DNA from: Rhypophila decipiens
Taxonomy: Eukaryota; Ascomycota; Sordariomycetes; Sordariales; Naviculisporaceae
DNA length: 64,000 nt
NCBI GenBank assembly: GCA_033297075.1
Contig: MU858122.1
Coordinates: forward strand, 99,238 to 163,237
Direction of reading: 5' to 3'
Shown: piece by piece, positions 10,292 to 20,111 of the stretch
Numbering within the stretch: the first letter of the stretch is position 1
Layout: every line of letters begins with the position of its first letter
The notes under the pieces: generated by a model
What the model saw: the letters and a program-made list of their open reading frames with translations, nothing else
Told to the model about the DNA's origin: nothing
The model's database searches: none
Made by a program: the position numbers and the translations under genes

Positions 10292-10372
10292 AGCTGGTCG
10301 TTGGGCATCTTAATATACGAGATGTTGTGCGGATATACGCCTTTTTGGGACGGCGGGTCTCCTATGAAAATA
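10292..10372 (+). pseudogene. Fragment of a cAMP-dependent protein kinase (PKA) catalytic subunit
   Basis: The plus-strand frame reads SWSLGILIYEMLCGYTPFW followed by DGGSPMKI, a near-perfect match to kinase subdomains IX-X of fungal PKA catalytic subunits (canonical DWWSLG...YEMLCGYTPFWD). Only about 27 residues are left; no ATP loop, HRD or DFG motif is present nearby, and the similarity stops abruptly at both ends. It is a copied and broken gene scrap, not a functional kinase. Confidence 0.65.
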
Positions 10373-10515
10373 GTAACAAGGCCGCCGATGCCGCAAACCA
10401 TCCAGAACACGTTTGCAATCCCACCGAGGTAAACCCCCAGCACGACCGGACTTATGAGGTTACCCGACATTCGACGTCCCACTCGGATGTTACTAAGCAT
10501 CAGTGGCTCTGGTAT
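10373..10515 (-). pseudogene. Fragment of a membrane protein gene
   Basis: The minus-strand frame contains the basic segment NIRVGRRMSG and then two hydrophobic stretches, SPVVLGVYLGGIANVFWMV and GIGGLVTIF, which look like two transmembrane helices with a short turn. It begins exactly where the PKA fragment ends on the other strand. The family is not recognised. It is probably another gene scrap. Confidence 0.35.
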
Positions 10516-11009
10516 TGACGACTTGCCAATCCATTCGAACTGGAGAGACGCAGCCGGTGCTCCCCAAGTGTCGACCAAGGGCGGCATCCCCCCTTGGCGG
10601 CAAGGCAAGCAGGGCGGAGAACCCATCTGCCCGGGGCACCAGAACTAGCCCGGATCCTCCTTCTCTGATCCTCACACTCGTCGATCCGCTGAGCCCCAGG
10701 CATGCCTCGCTTTTGAATCAAGAGAATTTGAAAGATAGACCGGCATTTCTTCGGGCGGCTTGTGGAAAGGCTGAGAGCACGAGATCATCGACATCATGAT
10801 ACCCCTTCTTTTCACAAGAAGACCGACGTTTGACTTGCAAGGATTCGCAACAACAGCTCTCGCCGACGTTTGTTTCATTACACATGCGGGTTTGACGCCC
10901 AACTTTTCCAGCGGCCCCGAGTCGGCGACGACCCTCACCCCCCCACTGGCGTCATGACAATCACTCTGTCGCCTCCCGTGTCGGCCCCAATCTCGAACGG
11001 ACCGTTTGG

Positions 11010-11950
11010 AGCTTGGATGGTAGCGCCACAAGCCCAGCCCCGAAAGCCGACCGACGACGCTCATCCAAGACGTATCGGACCAAAGAAGGCAGCCCGGCAG
11101 TTGAAAAGGCTGTTAGGGACGTTCTTTTTCCAGACGCCGACAAATCTGCCGCGGCTCCTCTCTATCTCAACGCCGGAAACACGGCTGGATTGAACGGACT
11201 GGGAACTGCCGCAATACATTCTGATGCTGTGGATTCTTCGGTTGTTGAGCCGATTCGGTTACATATCCAAAACGGCGATGCCGGCAAGGGCAACAAGATC
11301 ACGCTCAACTCGGAGATGTCCACTTGTCCACTATGCTCCAGACGGATGGCACTCCCGAGAATCAGTGTTCAAGAATTATCATGGCTGCGCGTGCTTCCGA
11401 GAATGATTTTGGCGCTTCTACAACCTATGCCAGGGTGGAATGCTCTCAATCCTCAAAGCGAATTCCAGTTTCTGTTCAGCCGCCCCGGGAACCGGTATAA
11501 CACGCCCTCGGTCCAGTAGCGACAAGAGCCAAGGTTGCAGTAGGGTTACATATCGTCGCCCATATGGCCCTCAAGACCCGGAAGCAACGCCAGTTCGGTC
11601 GAGGGCCCATTGGTATGAATCTGGCCGAGATCTCGATGAGAAACTGGGTAATTCCGCCCAGCACGGTGATCACGGATGCGCCAGCTGTCAGAACAGCCGC
11701 CATGACCTCCCTGGGAATCATATGCCTCGTGGCGACGTTTGTCGGAACACTCTATACGACTGCTCCGGACGCCTTGGTATCCCCAAACCTGAAATTTGGG
11801 GTCCTACAGTGGAAGACCTTGCAGACCAATGCTACGGCCAGTTGCGCTTACCTCCCTTACACGAGAGAGACGTGCGTGACACCCATCGACAAGGCAGAGC
11901 CGATCATGTTCCGAGCGTCGACGAGATATGGGAATGGATACTAGCCCCAC
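11010..11950 (+). pseudogene. Decayed gene for a fungal polytopic membrane protein
   Basis: Coding-like sequence is spread over several plus-strand frames with stops and shifts. Around 11230-11500 it shows VHYAPDGWHSRE, FKNYHGCACFREND and CQGGMLSILKANSSFC in adjacent frames. From 11564 a frame gives a basic segment and then a transmembrane helix (TSLGIICLVATFVGTLYTT) followed by APDALVSPNLKFG, the pattern seen in many uncharacterised fungal multi-pass membrane proteins. The function is unknown. The similarity is partial and frames are broken, so this is treated as a relic. A short stretch near 11440-11530 is related to sequence near 31610-31690. Confidence 0.4.
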
Positions 11951-12247
11951 GCCACCTCCAGCCAAGTCTCTGTGTGTTGCTGCTGGGCGCAATTTCCAGA
12001 CCCTGGGGTCTCTGGCCAGTCCCCTATCCGGCAGGCTGCACCGTTCTCTTCGACAAACATACACCGACTCAGCCAAATCGTCCAATGGCAACGCAACAGC
12101 GACGAGGCCGTTGTAGACTCTCCAACGAGCCGCCGAGGTAGACAAGTCACATAAAGTCACAGACGAAAGGGTCAGATCCCCGCAATCACTACTTGTATTT
12201 ATTTTTATAAAAGTATTGCGCAGGTCTTTCAACGTTCAAACTAGAGG

Positions 12248-12295
12248 ATGATGGGGACCTCGCAAGGTGGTGCATCATTGCGAGGTCCCCATCAT
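12248..12295. repeat. Perfect 18 bp inverted repeat with 12 bp loop
   Basis: ATGATGGGGACCTCGCAA at 12248-12265 is followed after GGTGGTGCATCA by its exact reverse complement at 12278-12295. It lies in sequence without genes. It could be the tip of a small inverted transposon remnant or a strong hairpin if transcribed. No T-run follows. Confidence 0.7.
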
Positions 12296-12360
12296 ATATT
12301 GCAAGACTGACACCATTTTGGTCGGAAAATCGAGGAAATATGGGTCGTCGTCGCCGAAGC

Positions 12361-12871
12361 ACCACCTACAGGACTTTGAGAAGGTGGTGGGGACGGGGTG
12401 TTGGAAAGGGTGTGGCTCTGTCCGGCCCTCGGTGGGTACATGAGGGAGAGGAACAAGGCTCTGTCCGGACCAGAAGTCGCTGATAGGCTCGGTTGTGGTG
12501 GCCAACATTGCCTTCCAGAAACTTGTCGCCTGCAGGGATCCGGACAAGCCGCAGTGGTCGACTCTTCGGTCCTCGGTGGGTACATGAGGGAGAGAAGTTT
12601 TCTTGAGCTAGAACAATCAATTCAACCCAATTCAGCCATACTACTTGACTTGAACTACTTGAACGGCTTGAACGAGTGGATCCGTGATACATGACCCTAA
12701 TCCTAATCCTGATCCGACTGTTCGGCTTGGAAAACTGGAAGAGTTATCTTCTTCCACTTCGACCCACAGGAGAATCCCACCGGCCACCGGACCTTGCAGG
12801 TTCACACTCGACTATTGGACGACGACATCCGAGGTCGGGGCAGAGTACCACCTCCAGGACTTTGAGAAGGT
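12361..12871 (+). repeat. Nested direct repeats in the gene graveyard
   Basis: CCTCGGTGGGTACATGAGGG plus GAGA occurs at 12427-12450 and again, identical over 24 bp, at 12571-12594. A second pair, ACCACCT(A/C)CAGGACTTTG plus AGAAGGT, occurs at 12361-12385 and 12847-12871 with one mismatch. The pairs interlock, indicating repeated local duplication. A frame 12684-12947 ending in SLKAL is open but not recognised. Confidence 0.6.
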
Positions 12872-13645
12872 TGTTGAGATGGGGTGGAACTTCCACCGGG
12901 TGCCGGGGTTGGACTTGACCGCGAAGGACAGCTTGAAGGCGCTCTGAGAGCATGGGCACTGCTGTCCGTCTTCTTTCCGACGAGGCAATTGTTGTAACAT
13001 AGGATTTTTATTGTCAGAATGATGCTCTTAAGAATGCGGTCAAGAGCCAAAAGAGGAAGGGGAAGGAGCCAAAGGGTCTCCGAACGCTTGGAACAAAGAT
13101 TCCTCGGTTTTTTCGACGTGTTAAGTAGGGGATGGTGGGGACCTGGAGATTTGAAAGCAGAGCATGGTTGATATGTCGTATTCTTTAGTAGAATGTCGAG
13201 TTCATAAAATGATAGAAAGAAGTCTGGCGTTCTGTGCTTCACCGTCCACGTTATGGTGATAATATCACGATCTCAGGGTTAGGGTCAGAAACATTTCAGC
13301 ACTTACACCGGGGTGGTCCTCTGGAAGCCGGACTTGCCTGTTGTGGTAAGCCGTTCTACAGTGCCCATTCTTACCAACCACAGGGCTCCCGGTGGTGGGG
13401 CGATAAGTCCAGAGAGGTCCACTATGAATGGATATGAGCTGTCTAGCACTACGTCAGTGAAGATGAAGGGGGGCCAATGGGAGCAGCGAGCGAGCTTTTC
13501 ACCTCAACATCAGCAGTACTTTCCACGGTGAGTACATACTTACCGGCCTTTTTTTACACGGCGTCGAGGTCTAACACGAAACAAATTTTTTCCAAAAGGA
13601 ACAAGTTACCACTCTCTACAGTTGCAAATCCAACAATCGCCGAAG

Positions 13646-14482
13646 ATGTCTACCCCCGGCCGCCCCCCGCGCAAATGCAGACGCATAGTAGGCGTCTCAA
13701 CAAAGATGTACTTCTCCGCCGACAAAACCACAAACTTCACATCAACATTCTCCTCCAATCTCAATGATCTCCTCGAACCGGAGCGCCTGAAAATCGCCTC
13801 CACGACGGACGTCTTTATCATTCCCGATTTCATCCAGCTACGAGGGGTGATTGACAGTCTGCGCTCAAGGCCTCCCAATCTCGGCGGGACGGAAAGTATC
13901 CTTGTCGGCGCGCAGGATTGTCACTGGGAGGATTACGGGTCGTTCACGGGGGAGGTCTCGCCCGCTGTTTTGGCTGCTGTTGGATGTCGGATTGTGGAGC
14001 TGGGGCATGCGGAACGGAGGAGATTGTTTGGCGAGACGGACGAGACGACTGCGAAAAAGGCTGCTGCTGTTGTTAGGAATGGCATGATTCCTTTGGTCTG
14101 TGTGGGAGAGGTCTCTCAGCCGCAGGTGGGTACAGAGGGACTGGAGAAGGCGGTTGAGGAGGTCATGGTCCAGGTGAGGTCTGTGCTTGCTGCGATAGCT
14201 GATAAAGAGGCCGAGGTGATTCTGGCTTATGAGCCGGTCTGGGCTATTGGTGCTAGTGAGCCGGCGGGCGTGGATCATGTACTTGGTGTTGTGAGGAGGA
14301 TAAGGGAGAACGAGGAGTTCCAGGCGAGAATGGAAGGGTCGGTTCGGATCTTGTACGGGGGGAGTGCTGGACCGGGCTTGTTTGACAAGTTGAAGAGCGA
14401 GTTGGATGGTTTGTTCCTTGGGCGGTTTGCGCATGATCCGGAGCAGTTTGTCAAGACCATCAGGGAAGTCGCGGAGGCTTGA
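13646..14482 (+). CDS. Triosephosphate isomerase-like protein (tetrulose-phosphate isomerase candidate)
   Basis: Single-exon gene of 278 residues. The frame is open slightly upstream, but the first ATG is at 13646 (CGAAGATGTC). A TIM-barrel protein: catalytic Lys20 in STKMYF, His121 in ELGHAERR, Glu196 in AYEPVWAIG, and the phosphate-binding LYGGSAGPG and GLFLGRFA loops are all present, so it should be active. It differs from glycolytic TIM at the first motif (STKMYF instead of GNWKMN) and has a basic N-terminal extension. Known: a TIM paralogue (EryH/TpiA2 in Brucella, EYI1 in Yarrowia) isomerises a tetrulose phosphate in erythritol catabolism. Together with the kinase and RpiB-like genes this role fits better than glycolysis. 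It is separated from the rest of the cluster by fragment-rich DNA. Confidence 0.88.
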   Translation: MSTPGRPPRKCRRIVGVSTKMYFSADKTTNFTSTFSSNLNDLLEPERLKIASTTDVFIIPDFIQLRGVIDSLRSRPPNLGGTESILVGAQDCHWEDYGSFTGEVSPAVLAAVGCRIVELGHAERRRLFGETDETTAKKAAAVVRNGMIPLVCVGEVSQPQVGTEGLEKAVEEVMVQVRSVLAAIADKEAEVILAYEPVWAIGASEPAGVDHVLGVVRRIRENEEFQARMEGSVRILYGGSAGPGLFDKLKSELDGLFLGRFAHDPEQFVKTIREVAEA

Positions 14483-17308
14483 TTCGTGTCCTAAGTAAGC
14501 CAACTCGCGGTGCCTGGGCTGTTAGTTTATATCTATCCATTCCGATGGGTCAAAAGCCCCGATAGGCGGATAGCGCTTCAAATACATCGTGCGCATTGTT
14601 ACGCATATCCGATGATGTGACCCATTATTAAACTCGTGTATGAATGTAGGACCTAATTGAGTCGACAGTCCGCTGGTTATTAGGCATGGAGAACTGGTAG
14701 CCAGTGTCACAAACAAAGTGATGGCTAGGAGGTCCCGAGGAAGAAGGATAATTCGGCTTGGCAAGTAAAGACAAAGACACTGGACAGAGAATACAACACG
14801 AGGCTTGAAGAGACATTACTTCATTCCACGTCCTTCGCGGTCTTTTGGTAACCTCTTGTCCGAAATTGATGAAGACTCTTCTAGTTCCTCGCAAGAACAA
14901 ATTTGGAGGTTATGGCTTGGTTGAGCAGCAGGCTTGAAAAACAAGTTCGAAGCAGCTGAGTGACTGGCGAGATCAAACCCAGCTCCCTGTTAAGAACAAG
15001 AATGACGCAGACTCCTAGGACTTTTCCACAGATCCCGACGTGCTACACACTTCCCCTTCAAAGGGGAAGAGAAAGTCGAGTAGCCCACTGCTACAACCAG
15101 CGGCAATTTCCTTTCTGGGGGAAAGGCCATTGTCATCATCGTCTCCGTCGTCTCGGAGTGGGTTGCCAGAGGCAGAGAAAAGGCCATAGCAAGCAGCCAA
15201 AAGGCCTCGTCATCGTCGGGTTGCCTTTTTTCTTGCTTGGGCGTCCTTGGCTGCCGGAACCACGATCCCATGTCTTGTACCCCGTAGAAGGATCTTGAAT
15301 TTTCCCTGAGCGAGACAGGAAGCAAAAGCCCTTTCCTAGCTGATTTCCAACGCCACCGCAAACGCTTGGAACGCGGCAGTCAGGGTCCACGTCGTTATGT
15401 AGTTACAACAGCTCACAATGACGGCCGGACATCCAAACTTGTTTGGTGTTGCCGGGTCTTCATATTCCCTCGCCATAACGCACGCCACCAGTACCAAAGC
15501 CGGATTGTCTCCAACCCACACTGGCAGTGTACTATGCTCACCTAGCAAGCAACAGGGGACGAAACCACGAGAACAATGACAACGCTGATGCCTACAGTGC
15601 AGTAACACCGCGGCCGCCAGAGCCGGACACCGCGGCCGCCCCCCTACGCCTCTGAACGTGCAGTTCAATCCCGGGCGTCGTACCACGAGAGACAGAGAGC
15701 ACGTCGACGTCTCGCATGACAACCGGACAGTACGAATCTATGGCCATTATCCCGCAATAGCCGGAAAAGACGATCTGATGGCGAATTTTGCGATAGCAGA
15801 TCGTAGGTCTGTAACCGAGGATATGAGGGAGTTCATGACGATGCTCATGATATCGTCGTCGAAAGCTCCTGAAGGATCAAGTTGAGGAGAAGAGAATGGC
15901 TGCCCTTTTAGACACACCATCTAAAATGCCCTCGAAAAAGGCGGTTGTAGCTTCGGCCACGTACAAGGAATACATTCCAATCTTGCTATATCCTGTCATC
16001 GGTCCGCTGGTTACTAAGAGCTATGTCAGAGAAGGCTTTGGGTATACAGTATACTGCTAAAAGGTTAACAATGGCGTATATCAAGTCTCGTGCTTTCAGA
16101 TCACGGAAACACTAAGAATACGAACCGGTCATAGAACAAGTCTGAACGTTTAAGGGCACACGACGCAAAGTTTCAACACACTGAAATGGAAGAAACAGAT
16201 AGAGATATATTTTTCAGCTGATAATTCTAACCCCAGACCCGGCCATGTCCACAGTCCAACCGCATCCTTTCGAAAAGTCGGTACCGCTCGTCGTGAATAG
16301 AAACTATCTGCTGGATAACTGTTAGATATATGATAATAAAGCACAAAGAATACCCGAAAGAATAGTTCTTACATTTTCAAACGGCCACACACGGTGCCGC
16401 CGCAACAGCGTCCCAGCGGAGCGGCCAGCCAGCCTTGATTAGTTCATGCCTGTCATATCGCAATACGTCAATGACTGCTCAAAGCGGAACGTCGAAATAC
16501 AACCTACAACATGATGATTCCCTTGGTCAGCTGGGAAATATATCTGTTCTCGGTCTTATCTGGTCGAAACTCGTGCGGTCGATTTGTAGGAAGTTGGACT
16601 GCATTCCAGACCTTGCTGCAAAGGCATAGGCTTGAGATGCCTGTATGCCGACACAACGGTCAAACGCGGCCGTGGTCGCCCTCTGCCTGACCTTTTCAGT
16701 TGTGTCGTTTTGCTTGACAAGCTGGTAGATAATGAGACTTGTCATCTTCAGATCCGACACCATCTCCCTGTTCCCAGGATCGAGGATCATCTGTACTACA
16801 TGTTCACATCGATGGCCAACCATCTGTTCTCTCCGGAGGTTGGCCACGACAAGTGCAAGCAGTGGGCAGTGGAGCAAAGGCTGGCGCGACGGCTGGCGCG
16901 AAGGAAGCTCGCACAACTCGCAGCACCGCCAGAAAGAATGCGAATAGCGGCGAGGACCACCCCTCGGATCAGAATACCAAAGAAACCCACCATCGAGCTC
17001 CCCCAGCTTGGGAAGGAGACGAGGGCATTATGCCTAAGACACCCATCTGGCCGGACCGCATAAAGACGCGAGCGGACGAGGCAGTCCAGCTTGAGCGCCC
17101 CAAGAGAACACAGAAGATCGTCGTCGCCGCAAGCGATCTTTCTCGGAGTACGCCATGAGAAGGCAACAAGCGCAAGTACTCATGTGAGCCGTGACGCCCA
17201 CCAAAGAATATCCGTGGTACAGTCTGATATCACCTGCAAGAAGTTCGGTACTGACAAATAGAAGAGAGCGCAAAACCTACCGTCTGCTGGCCCCGGGGCC
17301 CCCGGGTT
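14483..17308. other. Gene-poor region, no supported gene
   Basis: Open frames of up to 143 codons occur on both strands (for example 16632-17063, and 15336-15722 minus), but none has a recognisable domain, a clear start or splice context. Some hydrophobic stretches near 15340-15460 (minus) may be remnants of membrane protein genes. Nothing further can be supported. Confidence 0.4.
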
Positions 17309-17520
17309 TCAAGCTGGACCGGTTGGTCCGCTGCCGGTCGTCGTAAATCTATTTCCATTGTTAGCCCTCTCGGTACAACGCCACGTAAAAAGTCTTTGGA
17401 CACGGACCAACCCCACCTACCACCACACCCACAACCACCCATTTCAAACATCAATTGCACAGCCAATTTATATACAAATCTAATATAAATTAGTGTTCTA
17501 TAAAACTCAGAATCTGGGCT

Positions 17521-18650
17521 TCAATACTTTGTATACCATCCACGAGCGTGACGTACAGCCTGTCGCCGGCGGGGCACCGAGTCCAACAGGCCGTCAATAA
17601 ACCCCTGATCGATATGCTCCCAAGCATCCAAAATCCACTCTTTGGCCGTGGCTCTGTCGACTTCGTTGTCTTTCAAATCGGCAAATTGAGGGTGTAATTC
17701 GTAGATAAGGTCCTTCAATCGCTTCCATACATGCTCAATGGGGTTGAGATCAGGGACTGTAAGGTGGCCAGTCAATGACGGGGACTAGCCAAGCTGTCAA
17801 CCAGGCTTTGACAGCCCTTGATGTATGGATCCGAGCATTGTCTTGTTGGTACAGGAATGTTTGCCCTCTATGCCGTCGGTATTGGGGTCGAAGAACTTGA
17901 TCCAAAGCCTGGATGTACGACTGGCTCGAGTAACCTCCACGGGGGCCCTGGGGATCCCTTTCAAGGAAAACAAGTGGACTTTTTCCCCCAGGACCCTTAT
18001 GGATCCAGGCGTACACCATAAAGCCTAAATCAGCCGCTTGTTGAGTCTTGTTTACCATACATTTCTTGAACTTCTCGTGGCCATAGCGAAAGACCCAGCC
18101 TGTCCCGCCATTAGGGCTGTTTTGTATGCTGCACTCGTCGCTGTATATAGTCTTTTCGACAAGCTCTTGCTCCCTAGACTTCCAAGCTCTACAATGGGCA
18201 TACCGACGTCGGGCATCGTTAGTATCTAATGAAGGCCTCCGCCGACTACGCCACTTGCGTAGATCGAATTGGTTGCGTAGGACGGCCCGTAATGTCGAAA
18301 GAGAGCATTCGAAAGGGAGCTCATTCGAAAGGGAGCTCATTGCGTAAGGTTTTCCACTTAATTTTAGGGTCTTTTCGAGTAATCCGAAGAACTAGGCGGG
18401 CCTGCCGGGGGGTAAGGAGTTCTGGCCTACCGGTTCGAGATAGTGAATCGACTGTATGGTGGTTGTGCCAGCGATCCAGAGTATAGTCAATGGTATGACG
18501 GTGGACGCCGAAATCGTGTGCTAATTCTGCCTTTGATTTTCCGCTTGAATGAGCTGCGACAATTGCAGATCGAGTATTTTCCGATAATTCACCACTAGGC
18601 CGTCGATTTCCCGATATTTCGGTGCCGAAGGCACGTAATTTAGAGGTCAT
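17521..18650 (-). pseudogene. Tc1-type transposase, broken by two frame changes
   Basis: The frame starts at ATG 18650-18648 and shows an N-terminal helix-turn-helix region (KAELAHDFGVHRHTIDYTL) and the Tc1-type second helical part (LTPRQARLVLRI). The DDE catalytic residues are visible: Asp in IYSDECS, Asp in YQQDNARIH, and Glu in DLNPIEHVW, 34 residues after the second Asp. Two lesions split it. One is an exact 16 bp tandem duplication at 18306-18337, which shifts the frame. The other is one extra base near 17752, which puts a stop right after WPPYSP. The otherwise well-kept frames indicate fairly recent inactivation. Confidence 0.88.
18306..18337 (-). repeat. 16 bp tandem duplication inside the transposase frame
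   Basis: CATTCGAAAGGGAGCT is present twice in a row. One copy fits the transposase frame; the second shifts it. The duplication is exact, so it is recent, from slippage or end-joining repair. Confidence 0.85.
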
Positions 18651-18890
18651 AGTGGATAGTTGTGGTGTTTACAATGAAGGGGGGTGGTTTTGACGCGTCG
18701 TGGGGCGCGTCAAAATATGGTCCGTGTCCAAAGACTTTTTACGTGGGGTTGTACTAGCGATGACCACGGTCCCTTCGCAGTTGAACAAACGTCTGATGCA
18801 GATATACACGACGATCGCGGCCACGGTGTAAAAGGCCACCACGGCCAGCCCGAAAAGGCTAATACAACTGCGTTGTTCATTTTCTTTTCT

Positions 18891-19187
18891 CCAAAGGCGA
18901 CAGAATGGTCTGGTCGGATCGATATATTTATATTTATGGTATGTCTGTAAACGATGAACAAATAATATTGTTATTTGGTGATGGAATGATATTCAAGTCG
19001 GCTGTAATATTGTCGGATAGCTTTGGCTTGGGAGAAAGGCGAGTGTCAAGGTGAGGATCGGAAAAGACGTGACGGAGGGTGTTCCGGATCACTTCCCTGT
19101 ACAAGGCAACAAGGCCTTGTTTACCTATCGCGTTCATCCGGTCGAGGAAGGCACCTTCCTCCTTCCATCCCCAGGGGGGCAGTCGTC
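18891..19187. other. Spacer, no gene seen
   Basis: AT-rich sequence to the right of the interrupted frame. No supported coding sequence is seen. Confidence 0.4.
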
Positions 19188-19440
19188 CTGCCCCAAACCC
19201 TGTATCTCCCCTTTTCTAGCCACAGCCTCTCCGCGGACCCAAACCCAGCCACAGAGCAGCTCTCAATCACGTGCCGGGCCTTTTCTTTTCCTTCTCGAGC
19301 CACAGCACTTTTCGCAAAGCCCCACTTTTTATTGCTAGGTGCACGGACCACTTTCGAACGAATATATAAACGTCTCTCCTCCCGCTCAATCTTCCTCCTC
19401 TTCTCTTCTTTTTTTTTTCTTCATCCAAGTGCAAGGGCTT
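19188..19440 (+). promoter_or_regulatory. Promoter-like module A
   Basis: In order it holds CACGTG near 19268, GTGCACGGACCAC, a TATA element ATATATAAA near 19362-19370, a long C/T-rich tract ending in a T-run, and CTTCATC. This layout is typical of strong fungal promoters. A closely similar series occurs about 2.1 kb downstream (module B). The transcript it would drive has only short open frames, the longest a 111-codon frame (19485-19820) ending in hydrophobic segments. Confidence 0.45.
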
Positions 19441-20111
19441 TACGCATATCAGTGAGGATTTATCCGAGATTGCGTTTTTGCTAGTTGAAAACTACACCTT
19501 TGACCGCTTCTGTCTGGTTTCGGCTGGATAGGGAATTTTTGGAAACCCCATCGAACACACTGTTCAAACTTTCTTCTTCTTTCGTTGCCGTCGATGCCTT
19601 GTGTATCAAGGTGAAGAAGGATCTTCATTGTCATTCATCACTCTTTGTGGTGCAGCGTACTGCTTGGTGTTTTGTGCTTTGTGTCAGATTAAGAGTCATC
19701 TGTGAACATGTCGGTTCTTTGGCTGTGTCGCTTGCCTTGGGGATGATTGTGCCTTGGACTCTTGCTGGATTCGCTGCCTCGCTCGCGATCGTATTTATGA
19801 CTGGCTTGGTGTTTCGATGACCAGCGATGGCCACCCAGGAAACGCAATCGGTGTCAGGCTTCAGCTGCTCTCAAAGAATGCCACGTAGTGTGAATCCGGC
19901 TCTTGTGCTGTCGCCTTGTGATCCGAGAATTGTGCTTGTCGCAAAGCATCCTCTTGGAAGCGTCGCCACGATCGAAGATTGAACACCAGCAAAAATTACT
20001 TTCCCTTTCCGTTACGACCATGCTTAGTTAGTTCCATGCGATATGAGCTGGGTTTCAAATTGCATTTCTGACCTCGGTATGCGGCGGTGGCGTTGGCATC
20101 TACCCTGAACC

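Larger units (their letters stand above)
10226..10859 (+). repeat. Dispersed direct repeat pair (about 27 bp)
   Basis: GTTGCAAGGATTCGCCACAA near 10229 recurs, with a few changes, near 10837 (CTTGCAAGGATTCGCAACAA). The two copies lie in the same orientation about 608 bp apart, inside the mosaic of gene fragments. The coordinates span the pair and what lies between. Confidence 0.55.
17374..18753 (-). mobile_element. Tc1/mariner-superfamily DNA transposon, inactive copy
   Basis: A 1.38 kb element is bounded by about 36 bp terminal inverted repeats, 17374-17409 and 18718-18753, identical except one base (TACAACGCC at left, TACAACCCC at right in inverted reading). TA stands at both outer ends, as expected for TA target duplication. 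It encodes one DDE transposase on the minus strand with D34E spacing, the Tc1 type. A perfect 10 bp inverted repeat (TTTTGACGCG, 18688-18697 and 18706-18715) lies just inside the right terminal repeat and could be a subterminal binding site. The transposase is frame-broken, so the copy can move only if a relative supplies enzyme. Confidence 0.9.
17309..18890 (-). pseudogene. Open frame for a membrane protein C-terminus interrupted by the transposon
   Basis: With the transposon removed and one TA kept, a minus-strand frame runs from the right flank into the left flank. The right part encodes a hydrophobic segment (LFGLAVVAFYTVAAIVVYI), then CIRRLFNCEG; the left part adds a short Ser/Thr/Gly-rich tail ending at TGA 17309-17311. 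That the frame continues across the insertion site suggests the element landed in a gene or recent gene relic. The upstream start is not found and the family is not recognised. Confidence 0.35.

Noticed and set aside
12689..13285. Telomere-like CCTAATCCTAATCC and GGGTTAGGGTC
   Set aside because: Only about two degenerate units at each place; too short to call interstitial telomere.
15336..15722. 128-codon minus-strand frame, cysteine-rich with hydrophobic end
   Set aside because: No signal peptide, start or splice context, and no family; not enough for a secreted protein call.
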